Counted from the stretch's first letter, positions 1 to 6,644 are shown. The stretch is DNA of 10,047 nucleotides from an uncultured Eubacterium sp. (GCA_905193765.1 CAJJPZ010000079.1:1-10047); one strand, 5' to 3'. Notes: generated by a model not told the origin, from the sequence alone. Numbers and translations are program-made.

Positions 1-169
1 CAGAAATGACATTATCCTCACCTCGCCTATTGGAGGATCGTCCCGAAACACGCTTGCTCCCCTTGACTACAAGTACATCTTCATCCATAGATTCGCAGCT
101 GAAAAAGTCCTTCCACTGATCTGCCAGTGTTCCACTGACTGCGCCCATTGCTGCTTTGATAAGTCCCAT
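1..169 (-). CDS. SPFH/band-7 domain protein, YdjI-like (N-terminal part only)
   Basis: Only the first 56 codons are present; the rest lies beyond the left edge. The protein starts MGLIKAAMGAVSGTLADQW, followed by a stretch with FFSCESMDEDVLVVKG and RVSGRSSNRRGEDNVIS. From memory of the family, this opening (MGLIKA-GA-GGTLADQWK, a DVLV-KG strand, then a RSSN-KG-DN-I segment) is typical of the SPFH-domain proteins of Firmicutes annotated as YdjI-like or 'virion core protein'. These are membrane-associated scaffold proteins, often with a C-terminal zinc ribbon, linked to membrane stress. The start is well supported: AAGGAG (176-181) lies 6 bases upstream of the ATG. The C-terminal domains and full length cannot be judged. 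It follows a lipoprotein gene on the same strand, after a 104-base gap with two hairpins. Confidence 0.85.
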   Translation of the reverse strand, partial: MGLIKAAMGAVSGTLADQWKDFFSCESMDEDVLVVKGSKRVSGRSSNRRGEDNVIS

Positions 170-200
170 GCTTTTCTCCTTTCATCTGTCCGTCACGTCC

Positions 201-213
201 GGGCATCTTGCCC
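201..213 (-). other. Short perfect hairpin in the leader of the SPFH gene
   Basis: The minus strand reads GGGCA-AGA-TGCCC, a 5-bp GC-rich perfect stem with a 3-base loop. It ends about 20 bases before the AAGGAG ribosome binding site of the SPFH gene and has no T-run after it, so it is not a normal terminator. It may be an RNA structure in the leader or chance. Confidence 0.3.
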
Positions 214-226
214 TGTAATAGAACAT

Positions 227-259
227 GCCGCATAGCAGCGTGTCAGCACTGCCTGCGGC
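227..259 (-). terminator. Stem-loop after the lipoprotein gene, possible weak terminator
   Basis: On the minus strand two arms pair around a 6-base loop (ctgaca). The outer stem is GCCGCA/TGCGGC (6 bp, perfect), then a 1x2 internal loop, then GCAGTG/CGCTGC (6 bp with one G-U pair). It begins 14 bases after the lipoprotein stop codon. What follows is ATGTTCTATTA, T-rich but not a clean T-run, so it may be an inefficient terminator or a 3' stabilising structure that attenuates read-through into the SPFH gene. Confidence 0.45.
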
Positions 260-273
260 CTGTCTACCATAAC

Positions 274-624
274 TTACTCTTTTTCGAAGTTTATTTTGAT
301 TCCCTCGTATTCCAGCACCGCCTTGTTGCCATCCGCTGTAAACTCGAATTCATCTACAACATTGAACCCTTTCTCAGATTCGTCCCAGCTGCCTTTTTCC
401 TCTTCTCCGTTGGCATTCACCACACATTTGCCGTTATCCTCAAGTGTGAAACTGAATCCCTTATCGAATACGGAGTCTACAGAAATTTCGAATCCGCCGT
501 ACTCGGCTTTAATTGCCTTCCACGTTCCCACATACGGACTGTCTGACATATCCTTGCCGCCGCATGCTGTGAATGCAAAACACATCATCAGTACTGTCAG
601 TACTATTACAATATTCTTTCTCAT
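274..624 (-). CDS. Small lipoprotein, lipocalin-like
   Basis: A 116-residue protein probably exported and attached to the outer face of the membrane by a lipid. Residues 1-4 are basic (MRKN), 5-20 are hydrophobic, and a lipobox (F18-T-A-C21) places the lipidated cysteine at 21. The mature part is about 95 residues, rich in beta-prone segments: GTWKAIKA, then GFSFTLEDNGKCVV, then KGSWDESEKGF, EFTADGNKAVLEYEG. This 'GTW ... F-DNGK ... GTW' layout is typical of lipocalin-like or DUF5640-type lipoproteins of Clostridia; the function is not known. I chose the ATG at 624 because AAGGAG lies directly upstream; an in-frame TTG at 645 would add seven mostly arginine residues encoded by the ribosome binding site itself. 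A 95-base gap separates it from the secreted-protein gene upstream, and I saw no clear promoter there. Confidence 0.8.
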   Translation of the reverse strand: MRKNIVIVLTVLMMCFAFTACGGKDMSDSPYVGTWKAIKAEYGGFEISVDSVFDKGFSFTLEDNGKCVVNANGEEEKGSWDESEKGFNVVDEFEFTADGNKAVLEYEGIKINFEKE

Positions 625-719
625 ACGTTTTCTCCTTCTTCTCAACTAAAAAACAGTGTCCCGCATACCGTTCAAGAGGCTCTTCACATAACCTCAGGTC
701 TCCTGACAACTTTATCCGT

Positions 720-2297
720 CTAATACGGCCACTTGGTCACAAGATTGGTTACGCTCCATCCGGCTCCCTTGTTTACAAAATCAGGTGTTTTTTTGGTCTT
801 CATTGTGATAGTAACCTTCTTGTAGGCATATTTCTTGATATTCTTATATGTCACCGTCTTTGACGCTACCTTCTTATCATCGTTATAGGCTTCAACCTTG
901 AACTTATACTTTTTTAAAGTAAACATTCGATTGTTGACTATATAACCTGTCATCTTTACCTGACCATTGTAATATGTCAGCTGCCAAGGTACGAATCTGG
1001 CGGTCATATACGGTGTGATTGCATCTATATTAGGATTGATCGATCCCTGTCTCTTATAAGTATTACTGATCGGCTTCTTAAGTTTTGTAGTCTTGTTGAT
1101 GCTCTTCTTAGCATTGTACACCGACTTGACTTTGTACTTATAATTTATAGCTTTCTTGGCAGAATACGTATATGTGATCCTGGCCTTGCCATTGCTCTGC
1201 AATGTCTTGATTTTCTTACTACCACGATAAATGTGGTAAGAAGACCGGTTCTTATACTGCTGATCGTATGGAACTTTAATGACAAGCATGACCTTATCAG
1301 GGGACATCTTCAGTACCGACAGACCTGGAGTATTATAAGTATTTGTCTTAACAGTCCAATGAGTTCCATCCCAGTAATCATAAACCAGACCATCCACAAT
1401 TCTATATGTATGTACAGTAAACTGTCTGGTAGTTCCAGGCTTAAGGCCAGTAAGCATGAACGAACCTGAAGTTATTTCCGAATCGAAATTGAATTCCTGG
1501 AACAACTCGCCTTCCTTCTTATTCTTATAAAAATATACATTTGCTCCATCAGCCTTTCCGTCATAGCTGTTTCTAAATCTACTTACCTCAGCAATGAAGT
1601 AATCATATCCAACACTTGAAGTAGCAAAGTCATATCTATAAGCCAAGTTATAACCTATATCAGAGTATGTCTTAAATGATATCCTCGTAGCCTTTGATGA
1701 ATTTGAACCTGCAATATCTGCAGCAGTTTGTGCATCTGGTGCAGATACAAGCATCCAGCGATCATTTCTTCCGGAAATATCAAATGCACCAAACTCATCA
1801 CGATAAATATATGCTTTTACAACATTTGTATCAGATGATCCATATATTCCATTCTTATCAATGTTGATTGCCCAAATCTTCTTACCTGATTCAGGGTATT
1901 CCTTGGCACGTAGTGTAGCATACATTTCATAATAATCCGTATTATTATAGAATTTGCTCTCTCTGCCGTATCCATCTAGTCTTTCAAACAGATTTGGATC
2001 CTCATTAATTCCTGCTGCAGCAGATGCTTTAGCAGCTGCCTTTGGTGCTGCCTCAGGCGCTGTTGTTTTTTCCTTCGATATATCTTTTGTTATGACTTCT
2101 TCCGGTGCAGCTGTTTCCTCTTCAACCTGTTCCGTATCTGTCGACACAGACTCTGCAGCTTCTGCCGGTATAACAGATGCGTTATCTGCCGGTACAGGAT
2201 CTGTTTCTTCCGCCCCGCTCATGACCGGCATAAGCGTGAATATCATTGCGATAACTGTCAGCATACTCACCGCAAGTCTTTGCTTTGTATTTTTCAT
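720..2297 (-). CDS. Secreted protein with fibronectin-like domains and Lys/Tyr-rich C-terminal half
   Basis: A 525-residue exported protein. Residues 1-28 form a Sec signal peptide (basic MKNTKQR, hydrophobic core, likely cleavage near SGA-EE). Residues 29-95 are a low-complexity acidic linker rich in Ala, Glu, Thr and Pro. Residues 100-245 form a domain I do not recognise (aromatic-rich, NNTDYYEMYATLR). Residues 250-320 look fibronectin III-like (GLKPGTTRQFTVHTY), as do 325-410 (SYHIYRGSKKIKTL). Residues 430-500 resemble an FxLYD/Ig-like fold (GYIVNNRMFTLKKYKFKVEAY). There is no LPxTG, SLH or second membrane segment, so it is either released or held by charge: the C-terminal half is very rich in Lys and Tyr. 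The start has a strong AAGGAGGG 7 bases upstream. Base composition looks more AT-rich than the neighbouring regulatory genes. Its function is unknown; an adhesin or wall-binding role is inference. Confidence 0.85.
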   Translation of the reverse strand: MKNTKQRLAVSMLTVIAMIFTLMPVMSGAEETDPVPADNASVIPAEAAESVSTDTEQVEEETAAPEEVITKDISKEKTTAPEAAPKAAAKASAAAGINEDPNLFERLDGYGRESKFYNNTDYYEMYATLRAKEYPESGKKIWAINIDKNGIYGSSDTNVVKAYIYRDEFGAFDISGRNDRWMLVSAPDAQTAADIAGSNSSKATRISFKTYSDIGYNLAYRYDFATSSVGYDYFIAEVSRFRNSYDGKADGANVYFYKNKKEGELFQEFNFDSEITSGSFMLTGLKPGTTRQFTVHTYRIVDGLVYDYWDGTHWTVKTNTYNTPGLSVLKMSPDKVMLVIKVPYDQQYKNRSSYHIYRGSKKIKTLQSNGKARITYTYSAKKAINYKYKVKSVYNAKKSINKTTKLKKPISNTYKRQGSINPNIDAITPYMTARFVPWQLTYYNGQVKMTGYIVNNRMFTLKKYKFKVEAYNDDKKVASKTVTYKNIKKYAYKKVTITMKTKKTPDFVNKGAGWSVTNLVTKWPY

Positions 2298-2497
2298 ATC
2301 TGCCCTCCTTTTCGATAATATTGTACTGAAACTTGTTCATCTTTCATCAACAGGATGTTTATCCTGCTTTCTATGAATATTTTAACAATTCAGGCGGTCT
2401 GATACATCACTCAAACGAGTACTTTTTGAAAATATCTGTTATTCTCTTCTTAATAAGACGTCCATTATTCCTGACGCCTGATGATCTCCTGTATATA
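2298..2497 (-). promoter_or_regulatory. Intergenic region with possible promoter of the secreted-protein gene and an inverted repeat
   Basis: These 200 bases hold no gene I can support. On the minus strand a possible promoter is TTGATG (2345-2350), a long 19-base spacer, then TACAAT (2320-2325), just before the AAGGAGGG ribosome binding site. Directly upstream of that -35 box lies a perfect inverted repeat, CAGGAT-N4-ATCCTG (2351-2366), placed where an activator would sit. A second longer-range pairing, TCAGGCG near 2480 with CGCCTGA near 2395, could form a large loop. There is no clear terminator with a T-run after the response regulator gene, so read-through from the upstream operon is possible. 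Confidence 0.35.
2351..2366. repeat. Perfect inverted repeat upstream of the secreted-protein gene
   Basis: CAGGAT, a 4-base spacer (gttt), then ATCCTG: a 6-bp perfect dyad about 55 bases before the start codon at 2297. It could be an operator for a dimeric regulator, such as the neighbouring LuxR-type protein, or an RNA hairpin. A 6-bp dyad can also occur by chance. Confidence 0.4.
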
Positions 2498-3121
2498 TCA
2501 GAATCCTCTTATCACCAGTCCGCTGTCTCTTGCCATGACAGCAAGCTGAGTCCTTGTAGTGAATCCTGTTTTCTGGAACATGCTCTTTATATGTTTCTTC
2601 ACTGTATGAGTTGACAGATTGAGTCTCTCTGCTATCACATCATCTGTATCACCGCTGGTCAGTTCCCTGAGAACTTCCAGTTCCCTGGCAGTGAACTCGA
2701 TGCTCTTCGCAAGTCCCAGATCCAGGATCGGTGTCGTATCCGGATAGATCGATTCTCCTGCCATTGTTCTATCCATGACCTCCAGGAGTATATCCTCCGA
2801 TGGATCTTTGTACCAGAAACTGTCCACACCGCTGCTGCGGGCACGATCTATGAAATCACACTCCGGCTGACTTGTAACTATTATTATCCTGATTTCCGGA
2901 TATTTTTTCTTTATCTTTGAGGCTGCATCCAGCCCGCTGGCATGAAGTGCTGTGCATACATCCATAAGTATCAGATCTATATCACTGGTCATACAGTAAA
3001 ACTCTGCCAGCGATGCACTTTCAATAGATGCCGTCAGATCATATCTTCCACTGCTGGCGAGTATTATCTCAAACAGCTTTCTTGCCATAGGATCATCTTC
3101 TACTACCATAACATTTATCAT
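2498..3121 (-). CDS. Two-component response regulator, NarL/LuxR type
   Basis: A 207-residue cytoplasmic DNA-binding regulator of normal length for the NarL/FixJ family. The receiver domain covers residues 2-120: acidic pocket E8-D9-D10, phospho-acceptor D54 (LILMDVCT), switch T83 (IIIVTS) and conserved K105 (YKDPSE). The LuxR-type helix-turn-helix covers about 142-200: FTARELEVLRELTSG, then DVIAERLNLSTHTVKKHIKS, then MFQKTGFTTRTQLAV. All key receiver residues are present, so it should be activated by phosphorylation. Its ATG overlaps the stop codon of the upstream kinase gene as ATGA (4 bases), so translation is probably coupled and that kinase is the expected partner. The receiver has an uncommon short insertion after the Asp (CTALHASGLDAA). 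The target is not visible directly; the secreted-protein gene 200 bases downstream is the nearest candidate. Confidence 0.93.
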   Translation of the reverse strand: MINVMVVEDDPMARKLFEIILASSGRYDLTASIESASLAEFYCMTSDIDLILMDVCTALHASGLDAASKIKKKYPEIRIIIVTSQPECDFIDRARSSGVDSFWYKDPSEDILLEVMDRTMAGESIYPDTTPILDLGLAKSIEFTARELEVLRELTSGDTDDVIAERLNLSTHTVKKHIKSMFQKTGFTTRTQLAVMARDSGLVIRGF

Positions 3122-4434
3122 TGGTCCCCGTTCCTTTCTTTCGGCAATATTATACTCAGAGTGAATACGTCTCCTCTCTTCACAGACATGATACCGCCTG
3201 CCGATTCTACCCTGTGACGGAGAGACGAAAGACCTCCGCCCTCTGACACGGTCATCGGGCTGCTGTTCGCCGCATCCCCACAGTCATTCAAAAAATCGAT
3301 GAGGTATGAATCCCTGTTCTCTTTTATTATCATCCTCAGTTCCCTGACACCTGCATGGCGTACGGCATTAGTCAGAGCTTCCGCTCCTGCTGCAACAATG
3401 AGTTCCTGGGTTTCAGGTTTCTCCGGCATCTCTCCTTCGAGTATGATACGGACACCCGCTGATTCTGCAGCATTTGTAAGATATTTAATGACCCCGGTAC
3501 ACTCTTCACCGCTGTCTTCCTGCCGAAGCAGTGCTGCGATCCGCTTCCATTTAACGAATATATCACATGCATCGTCTTCGTCAGCGCCTTTCATCAGAAA
3601 ATATCTCGTTGACATCAGATTCTGCCCTATCGAATCATGTATACGTATCTTGGCTGCAAGGCGCTCCCTCGTTCTTGTCAGTTCTTCCACTGTCTCTCCA
3701 TAGTTTCTGAGCCTGTCGTTCATTTTCTGTAATACGTGATTTTCCTCTCTGAGACGCTGTGCCAGCTGGTATAGTTCTGTCATATCCGATGCTGTCAGCT
3801 GAACTACATCTGTTCCACTGACATTTATTATCTTCCTGTCAAATGCCCATACGCTGCCGTTCCCAAGCATTATCGCTGATATACCGTCAATAGTTATACG
3901 TCTTGTATCCGGTTCGATCCCTCCTGCTGATACATCTGACCAGAACGACTCTTCATTTTGCAAAGATCTGCCCAGCACAGAATGACTCAACTCCTCCATA
4001 CGCCTGTTCACAAGGTACGGATGGCCTCCGGGACGTGCGAAACACAATCCAATAGGCATCATATCAGCACTCTCACGTATAGAAGATCTCGTTATCATAT
4101 CTCTGCATATCACAGACTCTTTATAAAGTACCAATGCCATATATGCTGATATTACCAGAAGATATATGACCATGAATACTGCCGGTATGCCCATACATAC
4201 TGCATCTGTATCCGAAAGGCTGTCTCCGGACATATATGAGTTATGGGCATCTGCAATGAATGTCAGCAGTATCACAGATACCGCTGAGATCACCAGCAGG
4301 GCTGCTTTCCTGCTCTTCCTGCCATCGGTATCAGCAACCATGAAGAAACAGAAAAAACTGAATACAGCTGCTGCAAGCAGCATCACCATCAGCAAAGACT
4401 TTGCCGGAAGTGGTATTGACAGGAATGGAGTCAT
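3118..4434 (-). CDS. Membrane sensor histidine kinase (HisKA_3-like, catalytically complete)
   Basis: A 438-residue membrane kinase expected to phosphorylate the response regulator encoded next. Three probable membrane segments lie at residues 11-33, 43-62 and 83-104. A PAS-like region follows (about 120-220, MPIGLCFARPGG ... LVNRRMEEL), then a coiled coil (220-262). The dimerisation/phospho-acceptor motif is KIRIHDSIGQNL, with H266 the likely phosphorylated residue. The ATPase domain shows an N box, EALTNAVRHA (352-361), and a glycine box, EGGGLSSLRHRVESAGG (398-414), as in NarX/DesK-type kinases. The start is ambiguous: the ATG at 4434 gives TGATG coupling with the upstream gene and lies 8 bases after AGGAGG; a GTG three bases earlier (4437) gives a GTGA overlap with 5-base spacing. 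I prefer the ATG. The stop overlaps the response regulator start by 4 bases. Confidence 0.9.
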   Translation of the reverse strand: MTPFLSIPLPAKSLLMVMLLAAAVFSFFCFFMVADTDGRKSRKAALLVISAVSVILLTFIADAHNSYMSGDSLSDTDAVCMGIPAVFMVIYLLVISAYMALVLYKESVICRDMITRSSIRESADMMPIGLCFARPGGHPYLVNRRMEELSHSVLGRSLQNEESFWSDVSAGGIEPDTRRITIDGISAIMLGNGSVWAFDRKIINVSGTDVVQLTASDMTELYQLAQRLREENHVLQKMNDRLRNYGETVEELTRTRERLAAKIRIHDSIGQNLMSTRYFLMKGADEDDACDIFVKWKRIAALLRQEDSGEECTGVIKYLTNAAESAGVRIILEGEMPEKPETQELIVAAGAEALTNAVRHAGVRELRMIIKENRDSYLIDFLNDCGDAANSSPMTVSEGGGLSSLRHRVESAGGIMSVKRGDVFTLSIILPKERNGDQ

Positions 4435-5948
4435 CACACTGCCCTCCTTTCCGGGAATCTCATTACTATATGGCTGTCACTGTCCTGCTGTACGAAATCT
4501 GAATGTACCCCTGTTTTATCAAGTGCTGCTTTCTGCCGGCGGATCGCATCCTGATCGCATGATATATTCACTGCCAGTTCCGGTATGCCGTTTACCATAC
4601 ACAGATCCACCATAAGTGCACTTGCTGTCGGCAATGCCGCCTCGACCACGATTTCAAAAGCTGTATACAATGATACCGCATGTTCCTTCGTGATTATACC
4701 GTCACACCTGCATGACAGCGAACATGCTACTGAACATAGCCTCAGATTCTCCACAGACTCTCTGAGACAGTATTCAAGTTCCCGTACAGGCAGAAAACTG
4801 AACTCTTCACTCAGCAGTATCAGATTACCCAGCCGTTTGATATATGCACTTATCACACAGATCTGTGACAGCTTTTCTTTTGCTGAAACTTCACTGTCAT
4901 CTGATGCGATCATATTTTCGAGTTTTATCAGCTGGGGCTCGACCTTCTCCCTGATTTTGTCATAAAGCCGCATCTGTTCATCCGCTCTTGCCTTTTTTTC
5001 CCTGAGTTCGACTTCAGCTTTCAGCAGATCATTGTTTTCAGACAGTTTGCTGCCTGTTTCCCTGAGTTTTCTGAGTAACCTGTTTATCTCAGAGACATTG
5101 TCTATCCAGAAAATATGACCACCTCTTACCGGTGCACCGGACAGCCTGTCACATCCGAGATCTACCGGATGCTTTTCTGCATTGTGCAATATGCTGCTGT
5201 CAAAGATCCTTGCTTTCTCTGCGGCATAGCATACGTTATATCCATTGTCAGTAATAAGCGCGCCCAGCATGGAATTACGAAAAAGTTCTTCATGATGTGT
5301 ATTTGACGGGATCAGCCCCGTTCTTATGCATAATTCGAATGTGACCATTATCATAAGTGAGAAAAATGCGGTCATATCACCTGCTATGCTATAAAGGACC
5401 GGGAATTTCACGATATAAAGGATCACGTAAACAACGGTCGCCACTACAGGAATCAATGTGACCCATATACGCCTGTGTTTGTCCTGTATGTGACTTTTGC
5501 GTACCAGCACAACGAAAAAAGCAACAGATTCAGCCAGTATCCACAGCAGTACAACAACATACATATATCCGTAATGGTAAACATCTGAAGATGGCGACAA
5601 GTTTTCTGGAAAAGAAAACACAAGCTGATGCCAGTTATTGCAAAGAACACATATTACAAGCATCAATGATGGTATATACAGCATTTTAAGCTTTTTAGGA
5701 AGTATATAATCTTCCGTTCTGCCAAGACATTCTGCTGCGAACAACCCCATAAGAGGAACGAATATCATCGGTATATAAAAGCAGTACCAGCACAGGCATT
5801 CCATAGCATCAAGGCCTGTAAGCAGCAGATACTTGCAGGTACGTACAGACATCCAGAACAAAAGCAGCACTGTGATAGCAAGCAGATACCTGCGGACTGT
5901 ACTGTGCAGTATCCGTCTCTTTACTGAGACTCCCCACGCAAGTATCAT
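4434..5948 (-). CDS. Polytopic membrane sensor with degenerate histidine-kinase domain (probably 5'-frameshifted)
   Basis: A 504-residue frame in a kinase-like layout. About six membrane segments lie in residues 20-208 (roughly 20-37, 52-73, 87-104, 127-149, 162-182, 188-208), resembling 7TM-type kinase sensors. A PAS-like region (221-285) and a charged coiled coil (285-345) follow. At the expected phospho-acceptor site the sequence is RLYDKIREKVEPQL, with no histidine, and the ATPase-like remainder (385-500) has FEIVVEAAL where an N box should be and no glycine boxes. It is therefore probably a pseudokinase that senses a signal and acts through the intact kinase encoded next, whose start overlaps its stop. 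The frame begins abruptly at MILAWGVSVKRR, in the middle of a hydrophobic segment, with no good ribosome binding site before this ATG. The upstream 53-codon frame probably encodes the true N-terminus. Confidence 0.82.
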   Translation of the reverse strand: MILAWGVSVKRRILHSTVRRYLLAITVLLLFWMSVRTCKYLLLTGLDAMECLCWYCFYIPMIFVPLMGLFAAECLGRTEDYILPKKLKMLYIPSLMLVICVLCNNWHQLVFSFPENLSPSSDVYHYGYMYVVVLLWILAESVAFFVVLVRKSHIQDKHRRIWVTLIPVVATVVYVILYIVKFPVLYSIAGDMTAFFSLMIMVTFELCIRTGLIPSNTHHEELFRNSMLGALITDNGYNVCYAAEKARIFDSSILHNAEKHPVDLGCDRLSGAPVRGGHIFWIDNVSEINRLLRKLRETGSKLSENNDLLKAEVELREKKARADEQMRLYDKIREKVEPQLIKLENMIASDDSEVSAKEKLSQICVISAYIKRLGNLILLSEEFSFLPVRELEYCLRESVENLRLCSVACSLSCRCDGIITKEHAVSLYTAFEIVVEAALPTASALMVDLCMVNGIPELAVNISCDQDAIRRQKAALDKTGVHSDFVQQDSDSHIVMRFPERRAV

Positions 5949-6106
5949 ACCAATATATATATACCTGAGCGGACAAGTGAAAAGAACATATTAAAGAAAC
6001 CTGTCACGATATCGTACTTTGTGATCATACGACATGTGATAGCAGAAAAAACAAGGATCATGATAATAATGATATTACGAATGCCATGCCTGTTGAAGTC
6101 CAGCAA
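5945..6106 (-). pseudogene. Short frame encoding the probable N-terminus of the membrane sensor, cut off at a TA tract
   Basis: Read from a TTG at 6106, this 53-residue frame has a basic start (LDFNRHGIRN), a membrane segment (NIIIIMILVFSAITC), a short loop and a second hydrophobic stretch (FFNMFFSLVRSGIYILV), then TGA. That stop overlaps the ATG at 5948 as ATGA. GGGGAGG (6118-6124) lies 11 bases before the TTG, and the operon promoter lies just upstream, so this is the first translated frame of the operon. The second hydrophobic stretch is unfinished and would continue into MILAWGVSVKRR of the next frame. With one TA fewer at 5953-5963 the junction reads RSGIYIGMILAWGVSVKRR without a break, giving a 556-residue protein. 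The alternative is a genuine small membrane peptide translationally coupled to the sensor. I favour a split gene. Confidence 0.6.
5953..5963. repeat. TA dinucleotide tract (5.5 units) at the reading-frame break
   Basis: An uninterrupted 11-base alternating AT tract at the point where the two sensor reading frames meet. Loss of one unit (or net +1/-2) joins them. Alternating dinucleotide tracts are prone to slipped-strand changes and to sequencing error; 5.5 units is short for a contingency locus. Confidence 0.7.
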
Positions 6107-6167
6107 AACACCACCATCCTCCCCAAATCAGCTTTCATCTGACCGACACAAAACCTTCTTATTGAAT

Positions 6168-6196
6168 ATTATCAGCTAAATAAAGACATGTGTCAA
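6168..6196 (-). promoter_or_regulatory. Sigma-A-type promoter of the sensor/kinase/regulator operon
   Basis: On the minus strand: a perfect -35 box TTGACA (6191-6196), a 17-base spacer (6174-6190) and a -10 box GATAAT (6168-6173, five of six consensus bases). Transcription would start near 6161, leaving a leader of about 55 bases to the TTG at 6106 and including the GGGGAGG ribosome binding site. This supports the 53-codon frame as the true 5' end of the operon. Confidence 0.75.
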
Positions 6197-6224
6197 GTCA
6201 AACTGCATCAGCAATACCTGTAAG

Positions 6225-6241
6225 TCTGATCCTGTATCAGA
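6225..6241. repeat. Perfect inverted repeat upstream of the regulatory operon promoter
   Basis: TCTGAT, a 5-base spacer (cctgt), then ATCAGA. The dyad is centred about 70 bases before the predicted transcription start, where an activator or autoregulator could bind. It also lies about 45 bases past the DUF4186 stop codon, but no T-run follows on the minus strand, so it is a poor terminator. It may be chance. Confidence 0.4.
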
Positions 6242-6284
6242 AATCATCATTATTATGCCGGTCTCCGGGATGCCAACATATGTG

Positions 6285-6644
6285 TCAAACCGAAGACAGT
6301 TCCTGCTCTATCCAGGCCATAAGAAAATCAACGATCCTGCGCTGCTGATCCTCCGTCAGTTCCGTACCCTCCGGCACACGGTACCATTTATTGAGGCATC
6401 CTCTGCAACAGCAGGCACAGGCATGCTGTGCCTTGAACACCGGATGGCCTCTCATGGGAGTCTGTCTGCCGTCGTTGGGTATTACTGCAGGGGCCAGCTT
6501 CTTTGCAATGAAATCCTCCGCATGTCTCCTTACAGTTTCCATGCCCTTTTCCTCTATGTACTTCCTGTCTCTGCTGTCGAGGTGGAACTTTGCCCTGAAT
6601 TCCGAACGACTCAGTTTTTCCAGAGCCTGATCTATCGTCTGCAT
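6285..6644 (-). CDS. DUF4186 family protein
   Basis: A 119-residue soluble protein that matches the conserved pattern of DUF4186 as I recall it: LSRSEFRAKFHL near residues 11-22, DRKYIEEKG (26-34), TVRRHAEDFIAKKLAP (37-52), then PNDGRQTPMRGHPVF (56-70), the cysteine cluster AQHACACCCRGCLNKW (72-87) and a closing helix with LTEDQQRRIVDFLMAWIE. Five cysteines (76, 78, 79, 80, 83) with His67 and His74 suggest a metal site, but the biochemical role of the family is unknown to me. The start is set by AAAAGGAGG (6651-6659) 6 bases before the ATG at 6644. The open frame continues upstream to 6803, but that would run through the promoter and into the terminator of the preceding gene. It appears to be a single-gene unit. 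Confidence 0.9.
   Translation of the reverse strand: MQTIDQALEKLSRSEFRAKFHLDSRDRKYIEEKGMETVRRHAEDFIAKKLAPAVIPNDGRQTPMRGHPVFKAQHACACCCRGCLNKWYRVPEGTELTEDQQRRIVDFLMAWIEQELSSV

Noticed and set aside
646..719. Terminator or promoter between the secreted-protein and lipoprotein genes
   Set aside because: A T-run exists on the minus strand (about 649-654), but no upstream arm pairs with the bases before it, and no -35/-10 pair with good spacing was found.
1954..2376. 140-codon plus-strand open frame opposite the secreted-protein gene
   Set aside because: It is a Ser/Ala-rich antisense reading of the signal peptide and acidic linker, has no ribosome binding site and overlaps a well-supported gene.
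3299..3703. 134-codon plus-strand open frame opposite the kinase gene
   Set aside because: Antisense to the conserved kinase catalytic domain; composition is that of a shadow frame and no start signal is seen.
6115..6117. ATG right after GGGGAGG as the start of the operon's first gene
   Set aside because: It directly abuts the ribosome binding site, is in a different frame and stops after about 20 codons.
6260..6272. CCGG-N3-CCGG hairpin after the DUF4186 stop codon as a terminator
   Set aside because: A 4-bp stem with a 3-base loop and no T-run; too weak to call.
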